This document shows, in pieces, positions 1-11,167 of a stretch of 64,000 bases of DNA. Made by a program: the position numbers and the translations under genes. Source of the DNA: Dermatemys mawii (lineage: Eukaryota; Chordata; Testudines; Dermatemydidae); the NCBI GenBank assembly GCA_007922305.1, contig ML677364.1, positions 20,939,326 through 21,003,325 on the forward strand, in the 5' to 3' direction. How positions within the stretch are numbered: the stretch's first letter is position 1; every line of letters begins with the position of its first letter. The notes under the pieces were generated by a model, which worked only from the letters and a program-made list of their open reading frames with translations, was not told the origin of the DNA and made no database searches.

Positions 1-1914
1 TTTACATTAATTCTTATGGGAAAATTGGATTTGCTTAACATCCTTTTGCTTAAAGTCACATTTTTCAGGATCATAACTACAGTGTTGAGGAGTTCCTGTA
101 CCATATAAATAAATAAGCAATAATAGTAATTAACAATATTATACAGTCATAGAATTGTAGGGCTGGAAGAGAGGTCATCTAGTTCAGCCCCCTGCACTGA
201 AGCAGGAGTGAGCATATCTAGACCATCCCTGTCAGATGTCTGTCTAAACCGGTCTTTAAAACCGCCACTAATAGGGATTCCACCATCTTCCACTTGCAGA
301 GATTTCACATAACACACATAACAACAATAACTGAGAAATAAATAATACATACAAAATACTTGATCTTCTCCATCAGGTTTTTGTGTATTCACAAGATGGG
401 GGATTGCTCAACCAGTATGTAACACAACAAAAATCAGTAACACTTGTTTTCATTTGGTCACAGAGGTCAAGATTTTCAAAGATTATTGGTTTTTGGATGC
501 CCATTTTGAGATACCTTAGAGCATCCTGAATTTCAAAAGTGCTGTCTTCTCACCCTCTGATAATCTCACCCAATTAAGGTGCACTGGGCAGCCAAAAATC
601 AAACCAAAGCACTCAAAATCACTAGCCACTGTTATAAACATCAGCCAGGGTTGTTATAATCCACTTTCACGGTGTTTTCCTTTTTTAGATCTGCAACCTT
701 GAAAGTTTGAAATTTCCTCTTTTACCACTAGAGGACAGTCTCTTCTTAGCAGATCAGAATCAGAGAACCTAGTTGTGTGGCAGTATGCCCAGTTTGCATT
801 GCATAGAGCCAAAGGATACAATGGACTTACAGTCCTCATAATTCTCACTCTGTCACCTTCATAGGTTACAGTACATATGCAAATGATGTCAACTCATCTG
901 CTATGTGGCAGACAATGAGTTAGGGTTGCTATGCAGTGCTGAAGGAGTGCTCTGCCTACTTTCCCTTGCTGTGACCTTTCTGCTTAAACAGATGCAGTCG
1001 CTTTATGAATTTGAATTAAATTCCACACACTAAAACGCTATGTTGGTTCTGGAAAACACTTTACAAAACTCAGAAATAGACATAGTCAGCTATTTTTAAA
1101 AATTATTTTTAGTTGTTTTCCCATTTAAGCATTTTAAAAACAATTATTGTTAATCTTATTTGTGCATCCAATTGGGCATTAAAGCAGTGACAAAGAACAT
1201 ACATTTCATTAAAAATAGATCACTAAATAGTCTTTCTTTTTTATATAAAATGATAAATTAAGATTGTTTAATTTATAGACTCTAAATACACATTTAATTT
1301 GGATTTTTACAGATGTTAAGAATAGATAAACTGTTGTAAAACCCATTTACTAAGAATGCATAATCATTGTACGTGTTAACTATATAGTTGTTAAATTTTA
1401 AATTTAATAACATTATTATTAGGGTTCAGCAACTTTTTACAGAATCTAAGTGAAATGCATACATCCGGGAATATTCAGTCAAAGAGTTAATCCAAATTGT
1501 TTAATTATCAACATACTAACCCTTCATACAATATGAGTATAATTTATGATGATTGAACCTAAAATGTTATACACATTTGAAATTATTGAGACGCTGTTAC
1601 AAGGGAAGTACATCAGTCATAAAAACACAGACCATCAGGCACTTAAAAATTAATTACGCGGACGTGCCATAGCTGACCTGTCACAGCCAATAAATATGAA
1701 TTGCTTATTTACAGAAACAGAACACAGAGCAGGCACAGTAATACAAGGAAAAACAGATGACACTGGTCTGGATCTTCTTGGATCAGGAAGTATTCTCTTT
1801 ATGTCAACAGACAACACAAAACCAAGCCCTCTATCTGACTGCACTAAGCATTTGATTTTCAAGGACTGACTCACTGCATCAAAGAAGTCTTTGAGTAAAT
1901 ATTGATCTACTAAC
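1..1914 (-). other. AFF3 intron (partial), mostly unique AT-rich sequence
   Basis: Intronic sequence downstream of the last visible AFF3 exon. It contains a CR1 3' fragment near its low end and otherwise AT-rich unique sequence. I see no exon with AFF-family coding potential and no other gene here. Confidence 0.7.
146..300 (-). mobile_element. CR1 LINE 3' fragment
   Basis: The plus strand reads as reverse-complemented CR1 3' sequence: TCATAGAATTGTAGGGCTGG, then GAGAGGTCATCTAGTTCAG, CCCCCTGCACTGAAGCAGG and GGGATTCCACCATCTTCCAC. This is the conserved 3'-terminal pattern of sauropsid CR1 elements, 5'-truncated as usual. The short open frame across it is not coding. Confidence 0.8.
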
Positions 1915-1986
1915 CATAATGCTGCTAGCTGTTTGTCCTCTGGAGTGGCATTAGGGCCTGCGTGGGTTTTTAGTCTCACAGCATAC
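1915..1986 (-). CDS. AFF3: AFF3 internal exon: C-terminal homology domain, continued
   Basis: 72-bp exon. Acceptor TTTTTTTTTTAAG|G, donor GCATTATG|GTTAGT. The first base completes Arg (AG+G); then [20 protein letters not shown] and AAL follow, with TG left for a Cys codon in the next exon. Human AFF3 reads [24 protein letters not shown]. The donor is GTTAGT rather than the usual GTAAGT/GTGAGT, a weak but valid GT site. The remaining domain exons (the YRCLALLYWRMF part and beyond) are not in 1-1914 and must lie off the low-coordinate end. Confidence 0.95.
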
Positions 1987-2223
1987 CTTAAAAAAAAAAG
2001 GGAAAAGCCAGCATTAAGGCCAGTGTGTATTAACAAGAGACCATCTAACTGTTGGTCACATGCTCATGCAGCTATACTGATTTACACCAGTTGAGGACCT
2101 GCTCCATTATGTTTATTCTTTCAGTTATTACAGATACATTTTGTGCTCTTCAGTTCAGTCTGACATTAGCTCTCTCCCCCTCTCTGCCTAATTAACTCTC
2201 TTCAACCAGCAGTAACTCCGTTA

Positions 2224-2860
2224 GGGTATGTCTACAGAACGAAATTATATCGAATGTAGAAAAGTTTTTCGGAAGAGATTTTATACAGCTGATTGTGTGT
2301 CCTCACTAAGCACATTTAGTCAGCGGAGTGCGTCCACAGTACCGTGGCTAGCACTGACTCTCGGAGCGGTGCACTGTGGGTAGCTATCCCACAGTCCCCA
2401 CAGTCTCTGCTGCCCATTGGCATTCTGTTTTTTTGAACAGAGTTCTGCCCTGCACAGATTCTTCTCCCCATACTGTGATTGCATCCAGTACCTCCCGTTC
2501 GGTCCATGCTGGAGCTCTTTTGAGATTCTGGGACTGCAGGAAACGAAATTCAAAAGTTCCCGGGGCTTTCCTGATTACCTGGCTAATGCATCTGAGTTGA
2601 AAGTGTTGCCCAGAGTGGTCACAATGGAGCATTCTGGGATAGCTCCCGGGGGCCAACACCGTCAAGTTGCATCCACAGTGCCTCAAATCCGGAACAGTGA
2701 TGTTGATTTTAGCACTACTACCCTTGCTGAGGTGGAGTACGGAAATAGATTTTAAGAGCCCTTTTAGTCAACAAAACCAAGTTGGTTGTGTGGACGGATT
2801 TAGTTTTAGTTCGATATAATGTATCTAATTCCGATATAATCGTGTACTGAAGACCAGGCC
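2224..2860. mobile_element. Non-autonomous Harbinger-like element with TTA target duplication
   Basis: The element begins GGGTATGTCTACAGAACG and ends TACTGAAGACCAGGCC, imperfect inverted termini of the type GGnnnnGTCTnCA. It is flanked on both sides by TTA (2221-2223 and 2861-2863), the 3-bp target-site duplication expected of PIF/Harbinger elements. Both ends also carry TCGA/TATA-rich subterminal motifs (ATTATATCGAATG; TTCGATATAATG). No transposase remains, and the ORFs of about 100 codons inside are incidental. Confidence 0.72.
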
Positions 2861-3401
2861 TTAGAAACCCATACAATTTATGGGAATCTGGCTTGGAAAG
2901 TTATTGCTCCTTGGTTTGTCTTGTGTAGTACTCCCAAAATATTCTCCAACCCCGGGGAACCCCAACTTTGCAGAGTTCATGCAAAAAGGCTTCCACAGAA
3001 TTGGAGGGAAGAAGAGACCCTATCATGGAGCCAGTGCTCTCCTCACACTGAAAATTTTGAGCTTGTCTCTCCAGTATTGCTCCTCCAAGCACTGTGCAGC
3101 AGAGGGCAGCATGTGGCTCACCGCTGTTTTGGTCCTATGACATTCAGTTCAAATTCTTCACAGATCTACAGCAGTGGCATTGCTATTTCAAGAACGTATG
3201 TGCTCTCTAGCCCAATCAATTCCTGGAAATCTCAACTTCCGGTTTAGCACCTGAGCAATGGACAAGATCAGTGCAATATACAATACCTCTGGGCTTGCTT
3301 CCAGAAGAATACTTGTTCCCTGTAATTAGCTGACTGCATTTCATCTTTATCAAACTCTAATTCTGATACCAGTGCAAATGCATTGTGTGCATGATAATCT
3401 A

Positions 3402-3979
3402 CAGTGGAGCCCCGCTATAATGTGACAAATAGGATCCAAGAAATCCCATCACGCTAAACGCAGGGTCACGTTATAGTGGGGTCTCACTCCCTGGCGGGCA
3501 GGGCTGCGGCTTCTCTCCCAGCTGGGAGAGGGAGAGAAGCTGGGGACACTGGTGCCTGCAGCCCCGGTGCCAGAAGCCGCTGCTGGAAGCCGCTGCCCCG
3601 CGCTGCCGGGACAGGGGACTCCGGGGCCGCAGGCGCTGGTGTCCCCTGCCCCCAGCAGGTGCTGGGGCCGCGGCTTCCACAGAGAACTCCGGGACTGCAG
3701 CCTGCAGCCCCGCAGTTCTCTGTCCCTGGCAGGCACGGGCGGCAGCTTCTCTCTCCTGCTGGGCAGTGGGGAGAGAAGCCACAGCCCCCGCCTGCAGTCC
3801 TGAGTTCTCTGTCCCTCGCAGGTGCGGCCACAGCTTCTCTCTGTGCTGCCCAGCAGGGGAGAGAAGCCGTGGCCCCCGCGCCTGCCGGAGACAGAGAACA
3901 AGGACTTGGGAGCCATGATATAATCACGCTATATCTGGATTCGCGTTATACTGGGGCACGTTTTACCGGGGCTCCTCTG
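3402..3979. mobile_element. Tigger/pogo-like MITE with GC-rich degenerate repeat core
   Basis: Termini CAGTGGAGCCCCGCTATAA and, reverse-complemented from the right end, CAGAGGAGCCCCGGTAAAA form inverted repeats starting CAG, as in Tigger/pogo elements. TA precedes the left end; the right flank is TG, so the TA duplication is not intact. Subterminal GTTATA motifs (CACGTTATAGTGGGG; CGCGTTATACTGGGG) also mirror each other. The 3490-3900 core is very GC-rich and built of degenerate, alternately inverted segments around CTTCTCTCCCAGCTGGGAG and CAGTTCTCTGTCCCTGGCAGG. Several long overlapping open frames here are a by-product of the GC content. Confidence 0.68.
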
Positions 3980-5037
3980 TGCATCTTATTTCAACAAACA
4001 CTTGCCTTGATAACCCAGTTACTTTTTTGGACTATACCTAGCAGGCAGCTCATGAATAATTTACTTTATAACTACAAAATCCTAGTTACATGCATAGATG
4101 GAGCTGTAAGCAAAATTCAGGGCAAGAGTCAGGACGGTAAATATACTGTGATTAGAGAAGACAAAGCAGGGCAACTGTGCTGCTTGTAGGTGAGAGGGGG
4201 TATAGAGAGCGTGGTGTGCAAAAGGTATTTTATCTTATGTCATTCCTTCTTGTCAGAGTCAGCTGGCTGAGCTGGCTTTCCTGCGACTAAAAAGCATAAG
4301 AAGTGAGCCCAACCTGGGACCACAATACAGCAAAATTGTTTATACATATGAGAATATTGTCAGATCAGCAGAGAAATCTGGAAGAAAATGCTTGTTTTAA
4401 AAGTTTTGCAGAACTATGATTTTTTAAAAAAATTAAACTTTGAAAGTGAATTTAGTGCTGGTGAAAGCTGCTTGGCTGACTGCCCTGGGGAATGAAATTC
4501 TTTTTCTACAGAACAAGTAAAACTTGGTCACCGGCAATGCAAATTTTCTCTGCCAACGTGCCTTAATTCTGTTCTGGATGGACCATTCTTTGGATAAGAG
4601 AATAGCCCAGACTCTGTGATGATTCAGTCTGCCTTTCTTAGCTGAGATTGTTAATCAGGATGCCTGTTGATGTCAGCTGTAATAGTGGACGAGGGTTGTG
4701 ATGTACATGCGTGTCCAGAAGGAATTGAACTGCAATTACCAACACATTTCACATAGACCAAAAAAGTAGCAATGGGATTGTATTGATCTTCAGTCACTAC
4801 AGATCTGAGTTGGATTAGAATTGGTGGCCAAATGGTGGAAACTCCATAATCACCTTATCAACCTCCTTAGTTACTGAGTTCCCCAAAGGATGAATATTGA
4901 CTGCTGTGGCATTGTTTGTTTTTGTTTCTTTAAAATATTTCCATCTCTAATACCTACCCATGTTTAAAGGCATTCAGGTACGTTCTCCTCATGATGGAAA
5001 GTATATCCAAACAGTGCCCTTGTTCTCTACAAGTTTA

Positions 5038-5538
<501 letters not shown>

Positions 5539-6182
5539 CTAAGAGAAATAAGGAGCATATGTTTGGAATTTTTTTTTAAGTTCTTGCAGAAAGCTAGAGG
5601 AAAATAATTAAGGAGGATAAGATCTAGAAAATCATTACGAGGATGATCTTTTGCCTAAAATACAAACCAGGCCTGGATCAAAACTCTGAGGTTTTAACAT
5701 GTGAAGTTATTCTTAATTCCTTTTCTTGTCCAGATTTTGCATACATTTGCACTTTTGCACTAGCTGTTCTCTGTCAAGATCCAGAAGGAGATATATCAAA
5801 AGATTGCAAGAAAAGCTGTCCTTCAGGTCCTTCCAGCCCTTTCAGCACTAGAAAACACCAGAAAGTTTACGAGATAGCCTGTTCTTGTAAGATTTCCAAC
5901 CTAATTTCTAGACTGGAGGGTTTAAGATAAGTTTGGATTAGCTTTAGATGAGCAGGCTTTGGATTCAGGCTTATTCCAATTACTTAACACTATGGCTACG
6001 TCTACACTGTAAGTAAGGATGTGATTCTCAGGTCGCATAGACTTACTCATGCTAGCTCTCATCTGAGCTAGCACGCTAAAAATAGTAGTGAAGCGTGGTA
6101 GTATGGGCAGCAGCCACGACAGCACCATGCTAACTGCACTGAATACCAAACTTCCTGAACCTTGTGGGTATGTAATCAGGGC

Positions 6183-6396
6183 TGGTAGTGTAACACTGAC
6201 AGACCCTGGTTGCTGGTGGGCAGGATTGAACTGGGGACCTCTGGTGCTTAGTGCATGAGTCTCTACTACATGAGCTGAAAGCCATGCAGCTGTTAGCTAA
6301 GGCTGTTGAGCAAACTCATTAATTTCTCTCTCTCTAAGAGGTCTCCATGCTACTAGATTGGACACGACATCACACCCAGAAGGTGTGTGGGTTACA
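6183..6396 (-). mobile_element. tRNA-derived SINE, copy 1
   Basis: Reading on the minus strand: head GTAACCCACACACCTTCTGG; a box-A-like CAGCTCATGTAGTAGAG at about 6276-6261; a box-B-like CAGTTCAATCC at 6233-6223. The A-to-B spacing is tRNA-like (about 27 nt). This matches the architecture of the tortoise tRNA-derived Pol III SINE family known from cryptodiran turtles; the family name is an inference. It is not a functional tRNA: the acceptor stem is missing. Confidence 0.7.
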
Positions 6397-6439
6397 TACT
6401 TCCCCTAGCTGACGAACCGCGTTCTGAGTTCCAGAGACT

Positions 6440-6676
6440 TCCCAGATGAAATCCTGGCTGAGCCCCAACTTGTAATGCCAACAGATCCCGGTCATCAGCA
6501 GGTGAGACTGAACCTGGGACCTTTGGAGTTTGGTGCGTGAACCTCTACTGCATGAGCTAAAAGCCAACTGGCTGTTAGCTAAGGCTGTAGAGCAGACTAT
6601 GAATCGCTCTCTCTCTAAGTAGTCTCGGTGCCACTAGATGGGACACCCCACCACACCCAGAAGTTGTGTGGGTTAC
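6440..6676 (-). mobile_element. tRNA-derived SINE, copy 2 (tandem with copy 1)
   Basis: Same family and orientation as the adjacent copy. Minus-strand features: head GTAACCCACACAACTTCTGG, box-A-like TAGCTCATGCAGTAGAG at about 6559-6543 and box-B-like CCCAGGTTCAGTCTC at about 6518-6504. It differs by many substitutions from copy 1, so it is more likely a separate insertion than a recent tandem duplication. Confidence 0.7.
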
Positions 6677-7598
6677 ACTAGCACATGCCACTGCTACCAC
6701 TCTCCCATGCTACCGCCAAGCATACTACCCTACTGTTTTTAGTGTGCTAGCTCAGAAGAGAGCTAGGACAAGTATATCCTCATGAGCTGGGAATCCCCCC
6801 TCAGCTCGTAAGGTAAATGTAGCCTATGAGGTACTCTGGGACCTTCACTACAGCTCTTGTTTTTCTGTGGAAGGCTCTCAGATGCCACAGTGATGGGTCG
6901 CAGTATAAAACCCTAAAAGAGAGAGATGGACATTTCCACAATGATATTTTTATTCATTTTAAAGAAATTTTAAAGAGTAACAAATATGGGATGAGACTAC
7001 AAACAAGGCTCCTGGTGAAACAGTAAATAACAGTACCAAATAATAATCATTGAGGGGTTGCTCCATTGTAGGAGAAAGATGGACGAATCAGAAAAGTCGA
7101 AAATGGAAGAAAGTTAAGGGCATCCTCTATAGAGGATTGAGCACAGAAGCAGGAGGATTAGTGACCAAGAGACAAAAACCCTGAGATATAAATTTTAGAA
7201 AAGTAGGATAACCTAGTCAGCAGGTCACTTTTCAGCCATTTTGACATTAAGTCAAGAAAGGTAACGATTACTCTGTAACTTAGAAAAATAAAGACCATGA
7301 CCAAGAACCTAAACAAGGATTTAGGCACATTCTGTAGACACTCAGTTCTGAAAATAGTGGCTTGTGCATCCTGAACCTTTATGAGTTCTTGACAGAAGAA
7401 AATAGTCAAGGAGTCTATGGGGAATATAATAGTCTAAGGTTCTAGAAAGTAACTGTCAGCCAGATTCTGGTCTCAGACTTGTGAGAAATCAGAACCAGGG
7501 TCACTACCTTTAAAAGTTCTGCAGGGTTACTCAACAGCAATGATCTCATCTGAAATCCTTCTTTAGTTTCCTCCTCACTGTCTTTCTCCTACATATAG

Positions 7599-7905
7599 GT
7601 CTGGTCTTCACTGGGCGGGGCGGCGGGGGGAGGGGGATCGACTGAAGATACACAACTTCAACTACGTGAATCACGTAGCTGAAGTCGGCTTATCTTCAGC
7701 TGACTTACCTGCCATCCCCAAGGTGGCAGCAGTCGGCGGCACGCTCCCCCGTCGATTCCAGCTTGTGCCTCGTGGCAGGCTGGGTTACGGAGTCAACGTG
7801 GGTGCCGCTAGCGATCGATTTCTTGCGTCTTAATGAGACGTGAGAAATCAATTGCTAAAAGATCAATTGCTACCCGTCGATCCGGCGGGTAGTGAAGACC
7901 CATCC
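7599..7905. mobile_element. Harbinger-like MITE, family A copy 1
   Basis: Left end GGTCTGGTCTTCACTGGG; right end GGGTAGTGAAGACCCATCC; inverted termini share GTCTTCACT. ATA flanks both ends (7596-7598 and 7906-7908). The interior contains hairpins (AACTTCAACTACGTGAATC / CACGTAGCTGAAGTC) and GCTAGCGATCGATTTCTTGC. A near-identical relative is at 55554-55848 and a diverged one occupies the second half of 52369-52912. Confidence 0.72.
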
Positions 7906-8519
7906 ATATTCTGGTCTGGCTTCTGCTCTCTCTTTTGCCTGATCCGGGTCACTATTGACTTTCTCCTAGTAAAGGTTTCATCTCAATTCTTATTACGCTT
8001 TATCTATCTGCTGCCTTCAGCAGTTGATCACTCTCTCCTCCTGACTTTTTGCCCTCTTTTGGCTTGTGTGATCGTGCTTTCCAAATTTTTCCCTCTTTAT
8101 ATGACTGCTCCTGCAGACTCTCCTTCAGTGGCTCCTCAAATGCCCAGTTCCTCTTCTCTGTTGTTATTATTTGGAGTTTGTGTCTTCAGTTCCCACTTTT
8201 CTCTCTCTAGACATTCTCTGTTGGCTTCCATGATTTCAACTAACACCTTGCCATGGGTAAATCCTAAATCTACCTCTCTGCCCCGACCCCTTTTCTCTTT
8301 CATCAGAATCCAGGTGGAAAAAAGGGTGTACAAAGCCATTCATATATTCAGCTAATCTAGTTGAAATCTATTGCACAAAGTGAAAGACTAGTTGATCTTA
8401 TTCCTTTCTAAGGTATTAGGCTTTGCAAGGATACCTTGGCTCCAGTCTCTCTTAGGTACTTATATGGCCCCCCTGCTGTAGTATTTAAGAATTTCACAAT
8501 TGTTTTAATATTCTGACCT

Positions 8520-8712
8520 TCAGGACACCCCTGTTAGGTTGGGAAACGGTATTATCCCCACTGCACTGCTGAACTGAACTAGGGAACTGAAACACAGAGA
8601 AACAGTAACTTTCCCAAAGTCATTCAAGAAACTTGTGAGGGAGTCAGGAGTTGAATCTCTGAAGTCCCAGGTTAGTCAAAGGTTAGTGCTCAAACCACTG
8701 GAACATCCTTTT
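8520..8712 (-). mobile_element. MIR-like SINE (old)
   Basis: The plus strand reads as reverse-complemented MIR: TATTATCCCCACTGCACTG, GAACTGAAACACAGAGAAAC, TTTCCCAAAGTCATTCAAG, then GAGTCAGGAGTTGAATCTC. Heavily diverged, as expected for an ancient core-SINE. Confidence 0.6.
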
Positions 8713-9065
8713 TCTCAAGCGAAGAAGTTCTTTAGTATAGTCAATAATTTCTCCATTTTGCTTAAAGAACTGCACCATTTACAGTTCTCTATAATATTTT
8801 CTGACATGAGTCACTTCAGAATAATATAAATCTGAATGAACCATGGAAAAACTCACTAATAAACTCTGATCTAGAGCATAACTCTGCCTGATGTGCTATT
8901 TTCTTGGGATTCTACATTAGAGGCTGTTCACACCTCCAGTTCAGCTGTTAGAGGAATACCCCACCCTCCCTGATTAGAGATAACAGCTGGCTCAACCTCA
9001 TTGGACCCACCCTGTTATCTTTAACCTGGTTCTTGCCTACCTATTTATACCTGCCCCTGGATACT

Positions 9066-9160
9066 TCCACTGCATGCATCCGACGAAGTGGGTATTAGCC
9101 CACGAAAGCTTATGCTCTAATACTTTTAGTTAGTCTTTAAGGTGCCACAGGACTCTTTAG
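9066..9160 (+). repeat. Dispersed repeat with hammerhead-like core, copy 1
   Basis: CATGCATCCGACGAAGTGGG then TATTAGCCCACGAAAGCTTA and TGCTC, followed by GTTAGTCTTTAAGGTGCCAC. The segment 9080-9117 resembles a hammerhead ribozyme core: CCGACGA in place of CUGAUGA, a 5-bp stem II (GTGGG/CCCAC), GAAA, a 2-bp stem III (GC-TTAT-GC) and a CUC cleavage-type triplet. An extra A lies between the core and stem II. The family resembles Penelope-type or retrozyme-like repeats reported to carry hammerheads; activity is not shown. Confidence 0.55.
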
Positions 9161-9797
9161 AGGCCTGATCCTACTTCTTTGGGCATTTTAGGCTCAGCAC
9201 AGCTGAGGAAAGGGGACTCCAAGTCACATTTCTGCTCCCCTGATCCTGGGCAGCAGAGGCAACATGCCTCCCTCCCCCGAGTAGCTGAAGGGGCTGCTAT
9301 GCTAGCAAAAGATCTGTCAGAGTGCTGCGCGCTCTGTCCCTTCCCCAGCATGTCCCTTCCCCTGTTCCCTGTGGCACACCTCAGGAAGGGGAGGAGTGCC
9401 TCAGTTCCACACACAGCCTCAGTCACCACTTTGTTATAGGGAAACCTTAGGTGACCTACTAGAGCAGCCAAAGCCACAGCCAGGAATTTGTTATTGCCAT
9501 GGTCATCTGTGTCAGGGAGTTACTTTGGAGTTCCACAGAGGCCCGACAGAGAAATGATTATCCTGTGTGTTGATGCTATTTTGGTGGGAAGTATCTGTAA
9601 TGAAAACAGGAGTTTTTTGGCCTTGGAGCAGTGAAGCTTTGTCCAGAGTCCTTTCAGATCAGGGGGATCTTTCCTTTGGCTTCTGTGGGCTTTAGACAGG
9701 TCCACTGAGCACAGTTATGGTATATCAAGCCAATGGCTAGCCAGCTAGCTCTACAGAAAAAAAAACATTTTGGAAATCTCATAGAGTCGCTATGGCC

Positions 9798-10023
9798 CAG
9801 ATTTTAAAAGGTATTTATGTGCTGTGGAGCTCAGCGTTGCAATGCCCAATTGATTTAGGAGTCTAAATCTCATTTCCAAAGGGATTTAGGTGCATTTTCA
9901 AAAGGTATTTAGATGCTATTGACCTAAGTGCCTAAATCCCTTTGAAAATGAGATTTAGGTTTCTAAATCAGTTAGGTGACGCAACACTGAGAGCCGCAAC
10001 ACCTAAATACCTTTCAAAATCTG
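9798..10023. mobile_element. Palindromic MITE
   Basis: Starts CAGATTTTAAAAGGTATTTA and ends TAAATACCTTTCAAAATCTG, a near-perfect 20-bp terminal inverted repeat. Inside lies another inverted pair, AAATCTCATTTCCAAAGGGA and CCCTTTGAAAATGAGATTTA. The CAG...CTG ends suggest a hAT-type element, but I could not find a clear 8-bp target duplication. Confidence 0.7.
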
Positions 10024-10282
10024 AGACTATTACTATAGCTACTCATTAAAGCAAAGGAAATTGGACATTTTCATTTATCCAAGAGTTCATCACTGTAAGT
10101 TATTTGTTTGAGTCATAGTTTATTGGGCGATGAACACCTGATTGTATAAACACTTCTTAATTTAACAAGCCCAGCCATCCTGATAATAGATTTTATAATT
10201 ATCCTAGCTGTGTTACACTGATGAAGAAGTTCCATTACAAAAATAATATGGAACAACATAACTGGAAAGAAAATGTTCTCAC

Positions 10283-10346
10283 CATCGCATCTGCTTTATG
10301 CTTCTTCCGTTTAGCTTCTTGCATAAAGTGATCTGCATTGCGTGGT
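10283..10346 (-). CDS. AFF3: AFF3 internal exon: start of C-terminal homology domain
   Basis: 64-bp micro-exon. Acceptor CTGCCTTTGTAG|ACCACGC, donor GCGATG|GTGAGA. The first base completes the codon left by the previous exon (AT+A, Ile where human AFF3 has Met). The next 21 codons read [20 protein letters not shown] then M. Human AFF3 reads [21 protein letters not shown] here. This is the first helix of the C-terminal homology domain, which in AFF proteins supports dimerisation and nucleic-acid binding. It ends in phase 0. It sits about 12.9 kb downstream of the preceding exon, the longest intron fully inside the window. Confidence 0.95.
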
Positions 10347-11167
10347 CTACAAAGGCAGAATAAGAATGTATTTTACTATTTTTAAGTGCAAAAAATTTTC
10401 AAGTTATTTTATCCCTTATTTCAAACCTGATTTTCAAACATTTTTGCAAAAAAATATACCTAAAATGGAAACATGCATTTTGTATTTCCAGCTTGCTCCC
10501 TGTGGAGACAACAGCATTTATGGCTGTTCTCGTTCTTCAGAAGTTAATAATTCAAAGAAAAAAAATTAATAAAATGTATTTTTATGGCTGATATAAACTG
10601 CTTCCCAAATTAGTGAAGTTTAGATCTTTAAAACAGGCACAGGTACTAAACAGAGCAAGCAAATGAAAATAAACAAATAAGGAAGAAAGTAAAAAGGTCG
10701 GATGAAAACTTTCAGATCATATTAGGACACAAACAAATTCTTTCTCAGTTTAGAATGAAAGATGTTTTATGAAATATCCATGCAGCAGTGCTGAAAATGT
10801 GATACATTTCCTTAATTTCTTCAACCATGTGATAAAGAATATTCATTTTTAATATTTGACTGTCTCATCTGCCCACTAATCCATACTTGCCAGGTCTACT
10901 TCTAATGTTCCAAATCTCTAAGCAGCTGCAGACAGGTATCATTACAAATATATATATATACACAAGCACTCAAAAGTTAAGAAATGCCAGAATAAAGGTT
11001 GCCTGTGCAACCTTAGTTTGGCCCCCTTGGGTTTATGCATTGTGATACAGTTTTTTCAAGACCACATACTACTTTTTCCACAGACTCCCAGCCTCATTTA
11101 TAATCAGGATTGTGTAGTAAAGGAGACTATTTGTATATGGACCCCTGCTTCACTATGTTGCAGAATC

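Larger units (their letters stand above)
5993..6820. mobile_element. Long-TIR MITE split by two SINE insertions
   Basis: The left part (5993-6150) contains GCTAGCTCTCATCTGAGCTA and GCACGCTAAAAATAGTAG. The right part (6685-6820), reverse-complemented, contains CTAGCTCTCTTCTGAGCTAG and GCACACTAAAAACAGTAG, so the arms are about 110-bp imperfect inverted repeats. A related copy lies at about 37385-37650. The left end carries GGCTACGTCTACACTG, a terminal pattern shared with other Harbinger-like elements in the window. The middle, 6180-6680, is occupied by two SINEs. Confidence 0.65.

Noticed and set aside
1630..1914. Continuation of AFF3 coding downstream of the 1.9-kb exon
   Set aside because: The open frame continues, but the translation leaves family similarity exactly at the GT donor, so this is intron read-through.
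2316..2755. Six overlapping open frames of 60-110 codons
   Set aside because: Inside the Harbinger-like element; no protein similarity and several frames open at once.
3449..4189. Long overlapping open frames (up to 237 codons) on both strands
   Set aside because: They lie in the GC-rich core of the Tigger-like MITE, overlap in several frames, are compositionally biased (Pro/Ala/Gly/Arg) and match no protein I know.
6183..6676. Possible tRNA genes (box A and box B present)
   Set aside because: No acceptor or anticodon stems can be formed; the motifs belong to tRNA-derived SINEs.
7840..8355. 171-codon hydrophobic open frame on the plus strand
   Set aside because: It begins inside a Harbinger-like MITE and runs into T/C-rich intron sequence; hydrophobicity comes from the pyrimidine bias.
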